A stretch of DNA of 64,000 nucleotides from Chenggangzhangella methanolivorans. GTDB lineage: Bacteria > Pseudomonadota > Alphaproteobacteria > Rhizobiales > Methylopilaceae. This document shows positions 28,785 through 38,680 of this stretch, in pieces (within the stretch, counting starts at the first letter, position 1; the number at the start of each line of letters is the position of its first letter). The position numbers were made by a program, and so were the translations under genes. The stretch covers positions 5,284,501-5,348,500 of the forward strand of contig NZ_CP081869.1 in NCBI RefSeq assembly GCF_019797865.1, given 5' to 3'. The notes beneath the pieces were generated by a model, which saw only the letters and a list, made by a program, of their open reading frames with translations, searched no databases and had not been told where the DNA came from.

Positions 28785-30016
28785 TCAGAAGCCCATGTAT
28801 GGAATTTCAATTGGTCCTTCGACGCGGCAACGGATCGCCCGGTTCGGCCGGTCCTCAGCCATTTCCACTGGAACGTCGTTGCGGAAGCCGACCCTCATGC
28901 AACAGTGCAGGTCTCCAGCTCGTGCGACGCATTCCTCAAAAATCACGCCTCTCGGATAGCTTCGCGCGATCTGGCGGGCGTCGGTAGCGAAGCCGTAGCT
29001 CGCCGACGGATTGGGGTGTGATCCCACCACATCCTCGGCCAGGCAGCGGAGAAACCGGACGTCTCCTGTCAGGGGGTTCGATGCGTCGCCTGGTCCCGTA
29101 ATAACGAAACCACCAATGCCGCAACGGCGTGAAACGGCGTCTACGACTTCCCCGGTGATCGAGCTATTCGCAAACTTGAATCCCCAGCTGTAACAGTCCT
29201 CCGCCACGCCGCGGATTACGCGAAAACGTTCGTTCGCTCCGCTGCCGCTGAAGTCGACCGCCTGACCGACTCGTCGAACGTCTAGATCTTCAACCGAAAA
29301 GTCGTTGCAGCCCGCAACTGCAAGCCCACGATTATTGTCGAACACGGCCCAGCGTTTGTCTGTGCCGCCAATGTCCGACGCTTTCGCGTGCCGTAGCTTA
29401 AACTTCGAGCAACGCGCCATCCAAATGCCTTGGATCGCGTCGTCCTTCGGATGTTCATCGAGGCGATAGCGCATGTCCGAGGCCGAAACGTCATCGGCCG
29501 TGAAGTTATCGCAGTAGAGAAACGCAATTCCCGACCCGATGCCGCCGCCGCCGACGGCGAGGCCCCTAACAGAGAAGTTAGTGCATTTGCTAATGAAAAT
29601 CCCGCCGTTGTCATTCACCATCTTTAGCTCGGGATGCTCTCGACCGGTGCCGCCGCGGCGCACCGTGACGTTCTCAAGCACAAAATCAGAGCATTCGAGA
29701 TCGCCAGCGTGCGGCGGTTGGGTCCGTCTGGCTCAAGCTGAATGAGCCGGGCGTTGACCAGCCCCTTGAAATTCTCAGCCCCCTCAAGATTTCCGCGAAC
29801 CGCGAAGGCGCCGCCTTGGCCATCGACCACGGTGCCGGAGTTCAGCGCTTTTGAGAGCGCCGCCCGCATGTCGGTCCGCCCGTCTGCGGTGAGACCGAGA
29901 GATGACGCTGTTACTGTCGCCGTGCGGCCGCCGACCTCGCGTCCGTGCGCTTGGTGGAACAACGACGCAGCCAGCGCTCCGCCGGCCGCCAGAACAATCT
30001 CTCGTCGCCGCATCAT
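28785..30016 (-). CDS. Tat-exported right-handed beta-helix protein, one frameshift
   Basis: About 410 residues. The N terminus MMRRREIVLAAGGALAAS looks like a twin-arginine or Sec signal. After SSLGLTADGRTDMRAALSKAL, the opening motif of pectate-lyase-like helices, come repeated strands of the parallel beta-helix type with recurring N/D-F-x-V pattern (CTNFSVRGLAV, CDNFTADDVSA, CSKFKLRHAKA, CNDFSVEDLDV). The frame breaks near 29697; the shifted reading ECSDFVLENVTVRRGG joins the parts. Its GC is visibly lower than its neighbours and its codon choice less biased, which suggests later acquisition. No polysaccharide lyase active site was identified, so a substrate cannot be named. It could equally be a polysaccharide-binding or phage-tail-like protein. 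Confidence 0.65.
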
Positions 30017-30036
30017 CGTTGGTTCCAAGCCAGCGC

Positions 30037-30717
30037 TTACGCCGCGCTCTCGCCGCCCTCGACGATCGGATCGCCGGTCGGGCCAAGGCGCTTGTCGAGA
30101 TAGGAGTTCACCTCGACGAGCAGCTCGTCGACGCGGTTCTCGAAGAAGTGGTTGGCGCCCGGGATGATCGACTGGTCGATCACGATGCCCTTTTGCGTCT
30201 TGAGCTTCTCGATCAGCGTCTGGACGTCCTTCATCGGAGCGACGCGGTCCTGGTCGCCATGGACGAACAGGCCGGACGACGGGCAGGGGGCCAGGAACGA
30301 GAAGTCGAAGCGGTTGGCGGGCGGGGCGACCGAGATGAAGCCCTCGACCTCGGGACGGCGCATCAGCAGCTGCATGCCGATCCAGGCGCCGAAGGACACG
30401 CCCGCGATCCAGCAGGCGCGCGCGTCGGGATTGAGAGCCTGCGCCCAGTCGAGCGCCGAGGCCGAGTCCGACAGCTCGCCCGAGCCATGGTCGAACGCCC
30501 CCTGGCTGCGGCCGACGCCGCGGAAGTTGAAACGCAGGACCGAAAAACCGCGGTTCAGAAACGCGTAATAGAGATTGTAGACGATCTGGTTGTTCATCGT
30601 GCCCCCGAACTGCGGGTGAGGGTGCAGGATGAGCGCGATCGGTGCGCGGCGGCGCTTGGCGGGGTGGTAGCGGCCCTCGAGCCGGCCGGCGGGGCCGTTG
30701 AAAATCACCTCGGGCAT
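30037..30717 (-). CDS. Alpha/beta hydrolase (COG2945-like)
   Basis: 226 residues with the small dienelactone-hydrolase-like fold: LILHPHPQFGGTMNNQIVYN near the oxyanion hole, RFNFRGVGRSQG, nucleophile elbow GVSFGAWIG (Ser), HGDQDRVAP (Asp) and PGANHFFENR (His). The substrate is unknown. It is divergent from the suf operon across about 150 bases, a neighbourhood repeated in other Hyphomicrobiales. Confidence 0.8.
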   Translation of the reverse strand: MPEVIFNGPAGRLEGRYHPAKRRRAPIALILHPHPQFGGTMNNQIVYNLYYAFLNRGFSVLRFNFRGVGRSQGAFDHGSGELSDSASALDWAQALNPDARACWIAGVSFGAWIGMQLLMRRPEVEGFISVAPPANRFDFSFLAPCPSSGLFVHGDQDRVAPMKDVQTLIEKLKTQKGIVIDQSIIPGANHFFENRVDELLVEVNSYLDKRLGPTGDPIVEGGESAA

Positions 30718-30866
30718 GACGAATCCTTAATGCTGTCGCGCGCGGCTGTTGAGATATGCCGTCTTGCGCGGCGGGACGGTCGTCTCTAGCACGGATGGTC
30801 GGTCGCCTTGCAAGGATCGCGTGACGTTCGCCGGCGTCCGCGCGGCGGCTCGAGCGAAGAGCCAGC

Positions 30867-32045
30867 ATGACCGTCGCCCGCGTCTATCTCGATCACAACG
30901 CCACGACTGCGACGCGCCCCTCCGTCGCAGCCGCGATGGCCGACGTGCTCGCAGCGACCGGCAATCCCTCCTCGGTCCATGCGGAAGGCCGCGCCAAGCG
31001 CGCGCTCGTCGAAGAGGCGCGCCGGAAGGTCGCCGCGCTCGTCGGCGCGGACGCGGCCTGCGTCACCTTCACGAGCGGCGGCACCGAAGCCTCGAACCTT
31101 GCTTTGACCCCGACGATCCGCGACTCGCGCGATCTGCGGCGCGTGACCCGGCTTGCGGTCTCCGCCGTCGAGCATCCGGCCGTCGCCGCCGGCGCGCGGT
31201 TTCCGTCCGCCGCGGTCGAAACCATCCCGGTCGACGGTCGCGGCGTCGTGGACCTCCAGGCGGTGGAGGCGGCGTTCGCCCGCCACGCCTCGGTCCATCC
31301 CGATGAGCGCATGATCCTCGCGCTGATGGCGGCCAACAACGAGACCGGCGTCATCCAGCCGGTGGCGGAGGCCGCCGCGATCGCCAAGCGCCACGGCGGC
31401 CTCGTCCACGTCGACGCCGTGCAGGCGGCGGGCAAGATCCCGGTCGACATCGGCGAACTCGGCTGCGACTTCCTGGCGATCGCGGCCCACAAGTTCGGCG
31501 GGCCGGCGGGCGTCGGCGCGCTGGCGCGAGCGCATGAAGGACTTTCGGTCGACGAGCCGCTCGTCCGCGGCGGAGGCCAGGAAAAGGGCTGGCGCGGCGG
31601 CACCGAAAACGTCGCTGGCTTCGTCGGGATGGGCGTGGCGGCGGAGGAGGCGGCGGGGCTTGAAGCCTTTGCGGACCTTGCGCAGGTCAGGGATGCGTTG
31701 GAGGCGGGGCTGCGCGCTCTGGGCGATCTCACTGTGTTCGGGGAGGGCGTGTCGCGTCTGCCGAACACCAGCTGCTTTGCGGTTCGCGGCCTGTCGTCCG
31801 CGAACGCCATGATCGCGCTCGATCTCGCAGGGATCGCGGTTTCGGCAGGCTCGGCCTGTTCTTCCGGGAAAACCAAGGCGTCGCCGGTGCTTGACGCGAT
31901 GGGGATCGATCACGATCTCTCCACCGGAATGCTGCGTGTGAGCTTCGGCTGGTCGTCGGGCGCCCAAGACGGCGAGGCCTTTCTGAAAGCCTGGACGCCG
32001 ATCGTCGCGCGGCGAAAACCGGGCGCGGTTATGACCGCCGCGTGA
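30867..32045 (+). CDS. Cysteine desulfurase, IscS/NifS type
   Basis: PLP enzyme that takes sulfur from cysteine. 392 residues. Motifs: YLDHNATT start, [19 protein letters not shown] (His that stacks on PLP), [26 protein letters not shown] (PLP Lys) and [12 protein letters not shown] with the catalytic Cys loop of group I enzymes. It opens the suf operon, whereas a second, SufS-type desulfurase lies further down. Whether both feed SufBCD is not visible from sequence. Confidence 0.9.
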   Translation: MTVARVYLDHNATTATRPSVAAAMADVLAATGNPSSVHAEGRAKRALVEEARRKVAALVGADAACVTFTSGGTEASNLALTPTIRDSRDLRRVTRLAVSAVEHPAVAAGARFPSAAVETIPVDGRGVVDLQAVEAAFARHASVHPDERMILALMAANNETGVIQPVAEAAAIAKRHGGLVHVDAVQAAGKIPVDIGELGCDFLAIAAHKFGGPAGVGALARAHEGLSVDEPLVRGGGQEKGWRGGTENVAGFVGMGVAAEEAAGLEAFADLAQVRDALEAGLRALGDLTVFGEGVSRLPNTSCFAVRGLSSANAMIALDLAGIAVSAGSACSSGKTKASPVLDAMGIDHDLSTGMLRVSFGWSSGAQDGEAFLKAWTPIVARRKPGAVMTAA

Positions 32046-32133
32046 CGTAGGGCGTTCCGCCTACGGCAAAGCCCTGCTAGAGACGTTCCAGATTGACGCC
32101 GCGGCCCCGTCCGCGACGAGGGAGTTGAGGAAA

Positions 32134-33606
32134 ATGCCGGCAGTTCAGGAGACAGTCGCCCGCGTCCGCGCGATCGACGTCGACCAGTACAAGTACGGCT
32201 TCGTCACCGACATCGAGTCCGATCTGGCCGAAAAAGGCCTGTCGGAGGACACGGTCCGCTTCATCTCGATGAAGAAGTGCGAGCCGGAGTGGATGCTCGA
32301 ATGGCGTCTGGAAGCCTATCGGCGCTGGCGCACGATGACCGAGCCGAACTGGGCGCGCGTCGACTATCCGCCGATCGACTACGAAGACCTCTATTATTAC
32401 GCCGCGCCGAAGGGCACGAAGTCGGGTCCGCAGACGCTGGCCGACGTCGATCCGGAGCTGCTGCGCACGTATGAAAAGCTCGGCATCCCGCTCGTGGAGC
32501 AGGAAATCCTCGCCGGCGTCGAGCAGCGCCGCGTCGCGGTCGACGCCGTGTTCGACAGCGTCTCGGTGGCGACCACGTTCAAGGAAGAGCTGTCGAAGGC
32601 CGGCGTCATCTTCTGCCCGATCTCCGAGGCCATCCGCGAGCATCCCGAGCTGGTGAAGAAATATCTCGGCTCGGTCGTTCCGACCTCCGACAACTTTTTC
32701 GCGACGCTCAATTCCGCAGTCTTCTCGGACGGCTCCTTCGTCTATGTGCCCAAGGGCGTGCGCTGCCCGATGGAGCTCTCGACGTATTTTCGCATCAACG
32801 AGAAGAACACCGGCCAGTTCGAGCGCACGCTGATCATTGCGGATGAGGGCGCCTACGTCAGCTATCTCGAGGGCTGCACCGCCCCGATGCGCGACGAGAA
32901 CCAGTTGCACGCGGCCGTCGTCGAGCTCGTCGCGCTGGACGACGCCGAGATCAAATACTCGACCGTCCAGAACTGGTACCCGGGCGACGCCGAAGGCAAA
33001 GGCGGCATCTACAATTTCGTGACCAAGCGCGGCGACTGCCGCGGCAAAAACTCCAAGATCTCTTGGACGCAGGTCGAGACCGGTTCGGCCATCACCTGGA
33101 AGTATCCGAGCTGCGTGCTGCGCGGCGACGGTTCGCGCGGCGAGTTCTACTCGATCGCGATCTCGAACGGCCGCCAGCAGGTCGACAGCGGCACCAAGAT
33201 GATCCATCTGGGCAAGAACACCACGTCCAAGATCATCTCGAAGGGCATCTCGGCGGGTAAGTCGCAGAACACCTATCGCGGCCTCGTCTCGGCGCATCGC
33301 AAGGCGACGAACGCGCGCAATTTCACCAATTGCGACAGCCTCTTGATCGGGCACGACTGCGGAGCGCACACCGTGCCCTATCTGGAGGCCAAGACCTCCA
33401 CCGCAGTGTTCGAGCACGAGGCCACCACCTCGAAGATCTCCGAGGACCAGATGTTCTACTGCCAGCAGCGCGGGCTGTCGGAGGAGGAGGCGGTGGCGCT
33501 CATCGTCAACGGCTTCGTCAAGGACGTGCTGCAGCAACTGCCGATGGAGTTCGCGGTCGAGGCCCAGAAGCTGATCTCGATCTCGCTCGAAGGCAGCGTG
33601 GGTTAA
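32134..33606 (+). CDS. sufB: Fe-S cluster assembly scaffold SufB
   Basis: Core scaffold subunit of the SufBCD complex. 490 residues, with the family start [77 protein letters not shown], and the functional C-terminal [18 protein letters not shown] with its conserved Cys and His. The C terminus carries [18 protein letters not shown]. The ATG at 32134 has GAGG closely upstream. The frame is intact. Confidence 0.97.
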   Translation: MPAVQETVARVRAIDVDQYKYGFVTDIESDLAEKGLSEDTVRFISMKKCEPEWMLEWRLEAYRRWRTMTEPNWARVDYPPIDYEDLYYYAAPKGTKSGPQTLADVDPELLRTYEKLGIPLVEQEILAGVEQRRVAVDAVFDSVSVATTFKEELSKAGVIFCPISEAIREHPELVKKYLGSVVPTSDNFFATLNSAVFSDGSFVYVPKGVRCPMELSTYFRINEKNTGQFERTLIIADEGAYVSYLEGCTAPMRDENQLHAAVVELVALDDAEIKYSTVQNWYPGDAEGKGGIYNFVTKRGDCRGKNSKISWTQVETGSAITWKYPSCVLRGDGSRGEFYSIAISNGRQQVDSGTKMIHLGKNTTSKIISKGISAGKSQNTYRGLVSAHRKATNARNFTNCDSLLIGHDCGAHTVPYLEAKTSTAVFEHEATTSKISEDQMFYCQQRGLSEEEAVALIVNGFVKDVLQQLPMEFAVEAQKLISISLEGSVG

Positions 33607-33614
33607 CGACGATC

Positions 33615-33668
33615 GCGTCATCCCTGGCGACCGAAGGTCGATCCGGGATCGTTCGCAGGATATGACGC
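33615..33668. repeat. Nested palindromic intergenic element between sufB and sufC
   Basis: Outer arms GCGTCAT / ATGACGC enclose an inner hairpin ATCCCTGGCGACC-GAA-GGTCGATCCGGGAT. A second small stem CGCCCTT-CTTG-AAGGGCG follows at 33666-33683. This resembles the short palindromic elements common in Hyphomicrobiales intergenic DNA, and lies inside an operon where it could affect transcript stability. Confidence 0.65.
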
Positions 33669-33722
33669 CCTTCTTGAAGGGCGATCCCGGTCGGGCGAAG
33701 ACGCGGCCGCCGGGAGGACGAG

Positions 33723-34490
33723 TTGGGAAACGGACAGGAAATGCTCTCGATCAAGAACCTCCACGCCTCTATCGAGGACAAGCCGATTCTGCGCGGGCTC
33801 GACCTCGAGGTGAAAGCGGGCGAGGTCCACGCCATCATGGGCCCGAACGGCTCCGGCAAGTCGACGCTGTCCTATGTCCTGGCCGGCAAGCCCGACTACG
33901 AGGTCACCGACGGTTCGGCGACGCTCGAGGGCGAGGACCTGCTTGCGCTTGAAGCGGACGAGCGGGCCATTCGCGGGCTGTTCCTCGCGTTCCAGTATCC
34001 GCTGGAGATCCCGGGCGTCGCCACGATGACGTTCCTCAAGACCGCCCTCAACGCGCAGCGCCGCGCGCGCGGCGAGGACGAGCTGCCGACGCCGGCCTTC
34101 ATGAAGCTGGTGCGCGAAAAGGCAGACGGTCTCGGTATTTCTACCGACATGTTGAAGCGCGGTCTCAACGTCGGATTTTCGGGCGGCGAGAAGAAGCGCA
34201 ACGAAGTCCTGCAGATGGCCTTGCTCGAGCCCAAGCTCTGCGTGCTCGACGAAACGGACTCCGGCCTCGACATCGACGCTCTGAAGATCGTCTCCGAAGG
34301 CGTCAACGCGCTTCGCGCGAAGAACCGCGGCTTCGTGGTCATCACCCATTACCAGCGCCTGCTCGACCACATCCGCCCGGACATCGTCCATGTGATGGCC
34401 AAGGGGCGGATCGTGCGCACCGGAGGGCCGGAGCTCGCCCATGAGCTCGAGGCCCAGGGCTACGCCGCTTATGCGGCCGATGCGGCGTGA
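33723..34490 (+). CDS. sufC: Fe-S assembly ATPase SufC
   Basis: ABC-type ATPase of the SufBCD scaffold. 255 residues. Walker A GPNGSGKST, signature FSGGEKKRNE, Walker B LCVLDETDSGLD, and the switch His in VVITHYQRL. The TTG at 33723 has a well-spaced GGGAGGA; ATG at 33741 (MLSIKNLHASIED) corresponds to the usual family start and may be used instead. Confidence 0.96.
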   Translation: MGNGQEMLSIKNLHASIEDKPILRGLDLEVKAGEVHAIMGPNGSGKSTLSYVLAGKPDYEVTDGSATLEGEDLLALEADERAIRGLFLAFQYPLEIPGVATMTFLKTALNAQRRARGEDELPTPAFMKLVREKADGLGISTDMLKRGLNVGFSGGEKKRNEVLQMALLEPKLCVLDETDSGLDIDALKIVSEGVNALRAKNRGFVVITHYQRLLDHIRPDIVHVMAKGRIVRTGGPELAHELEAQGYAAYAADAA

Positions 34491-34504
34491 GGACGGACGA
34501 CGGC

Positions 34505-35824
34505 ATGAACGCTGACATCCGCCCCATCCGCACGGCCGCCGAGAGCTCGCTCGGCGACATCTTCGCCGCCGCGCGCGAAGAGCTGCCTGGCGGCGAAGCG
34601 GCGCTGAGGGTCCGCGACGAGGCTTTCGCGGTCGTCGGCCGCAAAGGTTTGCCCAACCGGCGCGTCGAGGACTGGAAGTACACCGACCTCCGCGCCCTCA
34701 TGCGCGAAGCGCGTCCGCTCGCCGACACGCCGGGCGCCGACGAGGTGGAGGCCGCGCGCGCGCTGCTGCCGTTCGGCGAGGTGGCGGCGCGGCGCGTCGT
34801 GTTCGTCAACGGCCGGCTCTCGCCCGATCTCTCCGACATGGACACGCTGGAGGAGGGGCTCTCGATCGCGCCGCTCGCCGTCGCGCTCGCGGGCGACGCG
34901 GTTTCGGCGCTGGCTCTGAAGGGCGTTCCGAATGACAACGCTGTCGTGGCGCTGAACACGGCCTTTGCGGCCGACGGGCTGGTGATCGCCGTGTCGGACG
35001 GCGCGAAGATCGATCGCCCGATCCATGTCGCCAACATCCAGACCGGCGCGGCGCACGCATCGTACGGCCGCGTGCTGGTGTCGGTCGGCAAGGGCGGCTC
35101 GATCACGCTGATCGAAAGTCATGTGGGCGACAGCGGGGCGCATCAGACCAACACGCTCATCGGCCTCGACATCGCCGACGGCGCCTCGGCCAAGGTCTTG
35201 AAGCTCCAGGACGAAGGGCTCGGCACGCTGCATCTCGCAACGCTCGCCGCCCGCCTCGGCGCGAAGGCGTTTTTCGAGAGCGTCTCGCTTGCGACCGGTT
35301 CGTCGGCCGCGCGTCAGCAGATCTACCTCGATTTCGCCGGCGACAAGGCCAAGGCCGAAGTGTTCGGCGCGGGTCTCGCCGCCGGCGGCAAGCGGCATCT
35401 CGACACCACGCTCGTGATCGACCACCGCACGCTCGGCTGCTCAAGCCGCGAGCTGTTCAAGACCGCGCTCGACGGCGAGGCCCGCTCGGTGTTCCAGGGC
35501 CGCATCACGGTTCGCCCGGGCGCCCAGAAGACCGACGGCAAGATGATGGCGAACGCGCTGCTTCTGTCGGAGACCGCGGAAGCCGACGCCAAGCCCGAGC
35601 TCGAGATCTTCGCCGACGACGTGGTCTGCGGCCACGGAGCGACGGTCGGCGCGATCGACGACGAGCTGTTGTTCTACCTGATGGCCCGCGGAATCCCGAA
35701 AGCCGAAGCCGAGGGGCTGCTCGTCCAGGCCTTCGTGGGAGAGGCGCTCGAAAGCGTCGACGACGACGCGCTGCGCGACGCCCTGTCGGCCCGCGCAGAG
35801 CGCTGGCTCTCCGAGCGCGTTTGA
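34505..35824 (+). CDS. sufD: Fe-S assembly protein SufD
   Basis: Paralog of SufB and its partner in the scaffold. 439 residues: an N-terminal helical part (RKGLPNRRVEDWKYTDLRAL), a right-handed beta-helix core, and the C-terminal KTDGKMMANALLLSE, VCGHGATVGAIDDELLFYL with the conserved His, and QAFVGEALE. It starts 15 bases after sufC. Confidence 0.95.
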   Translation: MNADIRPIRTAAESSLGDIFAAAREELPGGEAALRVRDEAFAVVGRKGLPNRRVEDWKYTDLRALMREARPLADTPGADEVEAARALLPFGEVAARRVVFVNGRLSPDLSDMDTLEEGLSIAPLAVALAGDAVSALALKGVPNDNAVVALNTAFAADGLVIAVSDGAKIDRPIHVANIQTGAAHASYGRVLVSVGKGGSITLIESHVGDSGAHQTNTLIGLDIADGASAKVLKLQDEGLGTLHLATLAARLGAKAFFESVSLATGSSAARQQIYLDFAGDKAKAEVFGAGLAAGGKRHLDTTLVIDHRTLGCSSRELFKTALDGEARSVFQGRITVRPGAQKTDGKMMANALLLSETAEADAKPELEIFADDVVCGHGATVGAIDDELLFYLMARGIPKAEAEGLLVQAFVGEALESVDDDALRDALSARAERWLSERV

Positions 35825-35827
35825 CCG

Positions 35828-36517
35828 GTGAGCCCGGCGGGCGAGCCGTCTCCTGAGGTTGGGAGCGGCTATTCGGCCGCTCTGCTCGCCCGGCATCTCA
35901 CACTGTGCCTCACCCGCATGCGGCTCGTCGTGCGCGAAGCGTTCGAGGCGGGAGCAGGGTGGGGCGCGTTCGCGGCGATGACCGGCGCGAGCGCCGTGGC
36001 GATCGGCGTCGAGACCGCCATGCGCGAACACGCCGCGCCGCCGACCGATCCGCATCTGAGCGCCGAAGCGAGCGATTTCGCGATTCTCGGCGTCGGGACG
36101 TTCTGCCTGTTCGTCGTCATCGCCGTTTTTCTGACGCTCGTCTGGTGGTGCGCGGCGCGCCTGTTCGGCGCGAAAGTGACGCTCAGGACGAGCGCGATCG
36201 GCGTCGCGGCGGGCGCGCTTCCCCAGGTCGCGTGCAGCGCGGCCGTGATCGCGAGCGCTTTCGCGTTCCGGTTCCTGCTCGGCGCGGAGCAGGGCGTCGC
36301 CGCTCTCAACATCCTCGACTACGTGCTCATCCTGCCGCTGTTCGGCTACGGCCTCGTCGGCTATGCGGCCGCGACCGGGTTTTCGCTCGGGCAGGCCTTC
36401 GCGATCCAGGTCATCGGCGCGGTCGGCGGGGCGGCCTTGCTGTTCGGCGTGATCTCGGTCGGCGGGCTCGCCTTCGACCAGTCGCTCAACTGGCTCGTTC
36501 AGCTTGTTCTCGGCTGA
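35828..36517 (+). CDS. YIP1-like multi-pass membrane protein within the suf operon
   Basis: 229 residues from GTG 35828, only 3 bases after the sufD stop, so it is translated with the operon. Five hydrophobic stretches are visible, roughly AFAAMTGASAVAIGVE, FAILGVGTFCLFVVIAVFL, SAIGVAAGALPQVACSAAVI, YVLILPLFGYGLVGYAAATG and IQVIGAVGGAALLFGVISVG. The shape and short loops fit the YIP1/DUF1282 superfamily of integral membrane proteins. Its role in Fe-S assembly is unknown; it carries two Cys in hydrophobic segments but no metal-binding cluster. sufS starts about 20 bases later. Confidence 0.6.
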   Translation: MSPAGEPSPEVGSGYSAALLARHLTLCLTRMRLVVREAFEAGAGWGAFAAMTGASAVAIGVETAMREHAAPPTDPHLSAEASDFAILGVGTFCLFVVIAVFLTLVWWCAARLFGAKVTLRTSAIGVAAGALPQVACSAAVIASAFAFRFLLGAEQGVAALNILDYVLILPLFGYGLVGYAAATGFSLGQAFAIQVIGAVGGAALLFGVISVGGLAFDQSLNWLVQLVLG

Positions 36518-36537
36518 AAAGCGTTTAAGTCAGGCGC

Positions 36538-37788
36538 ATGTCACTCGCCGAAACCATCGCGCCCGCCGCGGCCTATGACGTCGAGCGCCTACGCGCCGAC
36601 TTTCCGGCTCTGTCGCTGACGGTTCACGGCAAACCGCTCGTCTATCTCGACAACGGCGCATCGGCGCAGAAGCCGGTCCAGGTGCTGGACCGGATGCGCA
36701 GGGCCTACGAGTCCGAGTACTCCAACGTCCATCGCGGGCTGCACTACCTTGCGAACGCCGCCACGGAAGGTTTTGAGAACGCTCGCGAAAGCGTCCGGGC
36801 CTTTCTCAATGCGGCGACCATCGACGAGATCATCTTCACGCGTTCGGCCACCGAGTCGATCAATCTCGTGGCGAACGGCGTCGGCCTGTCCGGGATCGGG
36901 GAGGGCGACGAGATCGTCCTCCCCATCATGGAGCATCACTCCAACGTGGTGCCCTGGCACTTTCTGCGCGAGCGTCGCGGCGCGGTGCTGAAGTGGGTGC
37001 AGGTGCGCGAGGACGGCTCCTTCGACATCGAGGCCTTCGAGGCGGCTCTGAGCCCCCGCACGAAGTTCGTCGCCGTCACCCACATGTCGAACGTGCTCGG
37101 CACCGTGGTGCCCGTGAAGGAGGTCTGCCGCCTTGCCCATGAGCGCGGCGTGCCGGTGCTCGTCGACGGCAGCCAGGGCGCGGTCCATCTCGCGCCGGAC
37201 GTCCGCGAGATCGACTGCGACTATTACGTCCTGACCGGCCACAAGGTGTACGGCCCGACCGGCATCGGCGTGCTCTACGGCAAGACCGCGGCGCTCAACG
37301 CCCTGCCGCCCTTCAACGGCGGCGGCGAGATGATCCGCGACGTGACCGAAGACAACGTCACTTACGGCGACCCTCCGCATCGCTTCGAGGCCGGCACGCC
37401 GCCGATCGTTCAGGCGATCGGCCTTGGGGCCGCGCTCGACTACATGCGCGGCGTCGGGCTCGAGGCGATCGCCGCCCATGAGGCCAAGCTCGGCGCCTAT
37501 GCGATGGAGCGGCTTTCGCGCATCAACGCGGTGAAGATTTTCGGCCACGCGCGGGACAAGGGCGCGATCGTCGCCTTCAACGTCGAAGGCGCCCACGCCC
37601 ATGACGTCGCGACCGTGCTCGACCGCTCCGGCGTCGCGGTGCGGGCCGGCACCCATTGCGCGCAGCCTCTGCTGAAGCGTCTCGGGGTCACCTCCACGTG
37701 CCGGGCGTCCTTCGCGCTTTACAACACGACCGATGAGGTCGATCGTCTCGCCGACGCGCTCGTCAAGGCGCGCGATCTGTTTGCGTGA
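36538..37788 (+). CDS. sufS: Cysteine desulfurase SufS
   Basis: Group II cysteine desulfurase of the SUF pathway. 416 residues. Motifs: VYLDNGASAQKP, TRSATESINLV, LPIMEHHSNVVPWH, VLVDGSQGAVHL, LTGHKVYGPTGIGVLYG (PLP Lys) and RAGTHCAQPLLKRLGV with the catalytic Cys. Group II enzymes normally need SufE or SufU; neither is in the window. Confidence 0.95.
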   Translation: MSLAETIAPAAAYDVERLRADFPALSLTVHGKPLVYLDNGASAQKPVQVLDRMRRAYESEYSNVHRGLHYLANAATEGFENARESVRAFLNAATIDEIIFTRSATESINLVANGVGLSGIGEGDEIVLPIMEHHSNVVPWHFLRERRGAVLKWVQVREDGSFDIEAFEAALSPRTKFVAVTHMSNVLGTVVPVKEVCRLAHERGVPVLVDGSQGAVHLAPDVREIDCDYYVLTGHKVYGPTGIGVLYGKTAALNALPPFNGGGEMIRDVTEDNVTYGDPPHRFEAGTPPIVQAIGLGAALDYMRGVGLEAIAAHEAKLGAYAMERLSRINAVKIFGHARDKGAIVAFNVEGAHAHDVATVLDRSGVAVRAGTHCAQPLLKRLGVTSTCRASFALYNTTDEVDRLADALVKARDLFA

Positions 37789-37802
37789 GAAAGGCTTAAG
37801 CC

Positions 37803-38177
37803 ATGAGCGACGCCGCAACGGCCGAGAAGCCCCAGACCGACGCGCAAGTCTCCGCGATTCCGCCGGAGGAGCTTGACCGGCTGACCGACGACATCATCGC
37901 GGCCTTGAAGACGGTCTACGATCCGGAAATCCCGGTCGACATCTATGAGCTCGGCCTCGTCTACCGCATCGACGTGGCGGACAACCGCGACATCGCGATC
38001 GACATGACGCTAACCGCCCCGGGCTGTCCGGTCGCCGGCGAAATGCCGGGCTGGGTGGAGAACGCCGTCGGCGCGGTTCCGGGCGTGGGCGCGGTCAAGG
38101 TCAAGATGACGTTCGACCCGCCGTGGGATCAGTCGCGCATGTCCGACGAGGCCCGCGTCGCGCTCGACATGTGGTGA
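37803..38177 (+). CDS. sufT: SUF-associated DUF59 protein SufT
   Basis: 124 residues, a MIP18/DUF59 domain: VYDPEIPVDIYELGLVYRID and LTAPGCPVAGEMPGWV, whose Cys is the conserved one, and VKMTFDPPWDQSRMSDEAR. SufT is thought to help maturation or delivery of Fe-S clusters. It starts 14 bases after sufS. Confidence 0.92.
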   Translation: MSDAATAEKPQTDAQVSAIPPEELDRLTDDIIAALKTVYDPEIPVDIYELGLVYRIDVADNRDIAIDMTLTAPGCPVAGEMPGWVENAVGAVPGVGAVKVKMTFDPPWDQSRMSDEARVALDMW

Positions 38178-38295
38178 GCCGCAAGCGGTCGCCGACGCTC
38201 GCCGGCAGGCTTCCCAGCCTCGCAAAACCCGCGGGTCGCGCTTATCTTCGAACGACATGGAGGGCGCGCGGACGCGTCCTCGAGGAGTTCCGCAA

Positions 38296-38676
38296 ATGGC
38301 TCGCCCGCGCCCAAAAGTTCTGACGCTGACCGACCGCGCCGCCGATCGCGTGCGCGCGATCATCGCGCGCTCCGAGACGCCCGTCGCAGGCTTGCGCATC
38401 GGCGTCAAAACCGGCGGCTGCGCAGGGATGGAGTACGTGCTCGACTACGCCGCGCAAGCCGGGCCTGCCGACGAGGTCGTCGAGGACAAGGGCGTCACGG
38501 TGCTGATCGATCCGAAGGCGATCCTCTATCTGCTCGGCACCGAGATGGACTTCGTGACCGAGAAGATGACGCAGCGCTTCGTGTTCAACAATCCGAACCA
38601 GGTCTCGGCCTGCGGCTGCGGCGAGTCGGTCTCCATCACGCCGGCGCTGCCCGAAAGCTATCAGCCGGTCGCTTGA
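38296..38676 (+). CDS. sufA: HesB/SufA-type Fe-S carrier
   Basis: A-type carrier that accepts a cluster from SufBCD and passes it to targets. 126 residues. The three conserved Cys are in KTGGCAGMEY and ACGCGESVSI. The start MARPRPKVLTLTDRAA at 38296 has GAGGAG 8 bases upstream. It closes the suf operon. Confidence 0.94.
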   Translation: MARPRPKVLTLTDRAADRVRAIIARSETPVAGLRIGVKTGGCAGMEYVLDYAAQAGPADEVVEDKGVTVLIDPKAILYLLGTEMDFVTEKMTQRFVFNNPNQVSACGCGESVSITPALPESYQPVA

Positions 38677-38680
38677 CGAC

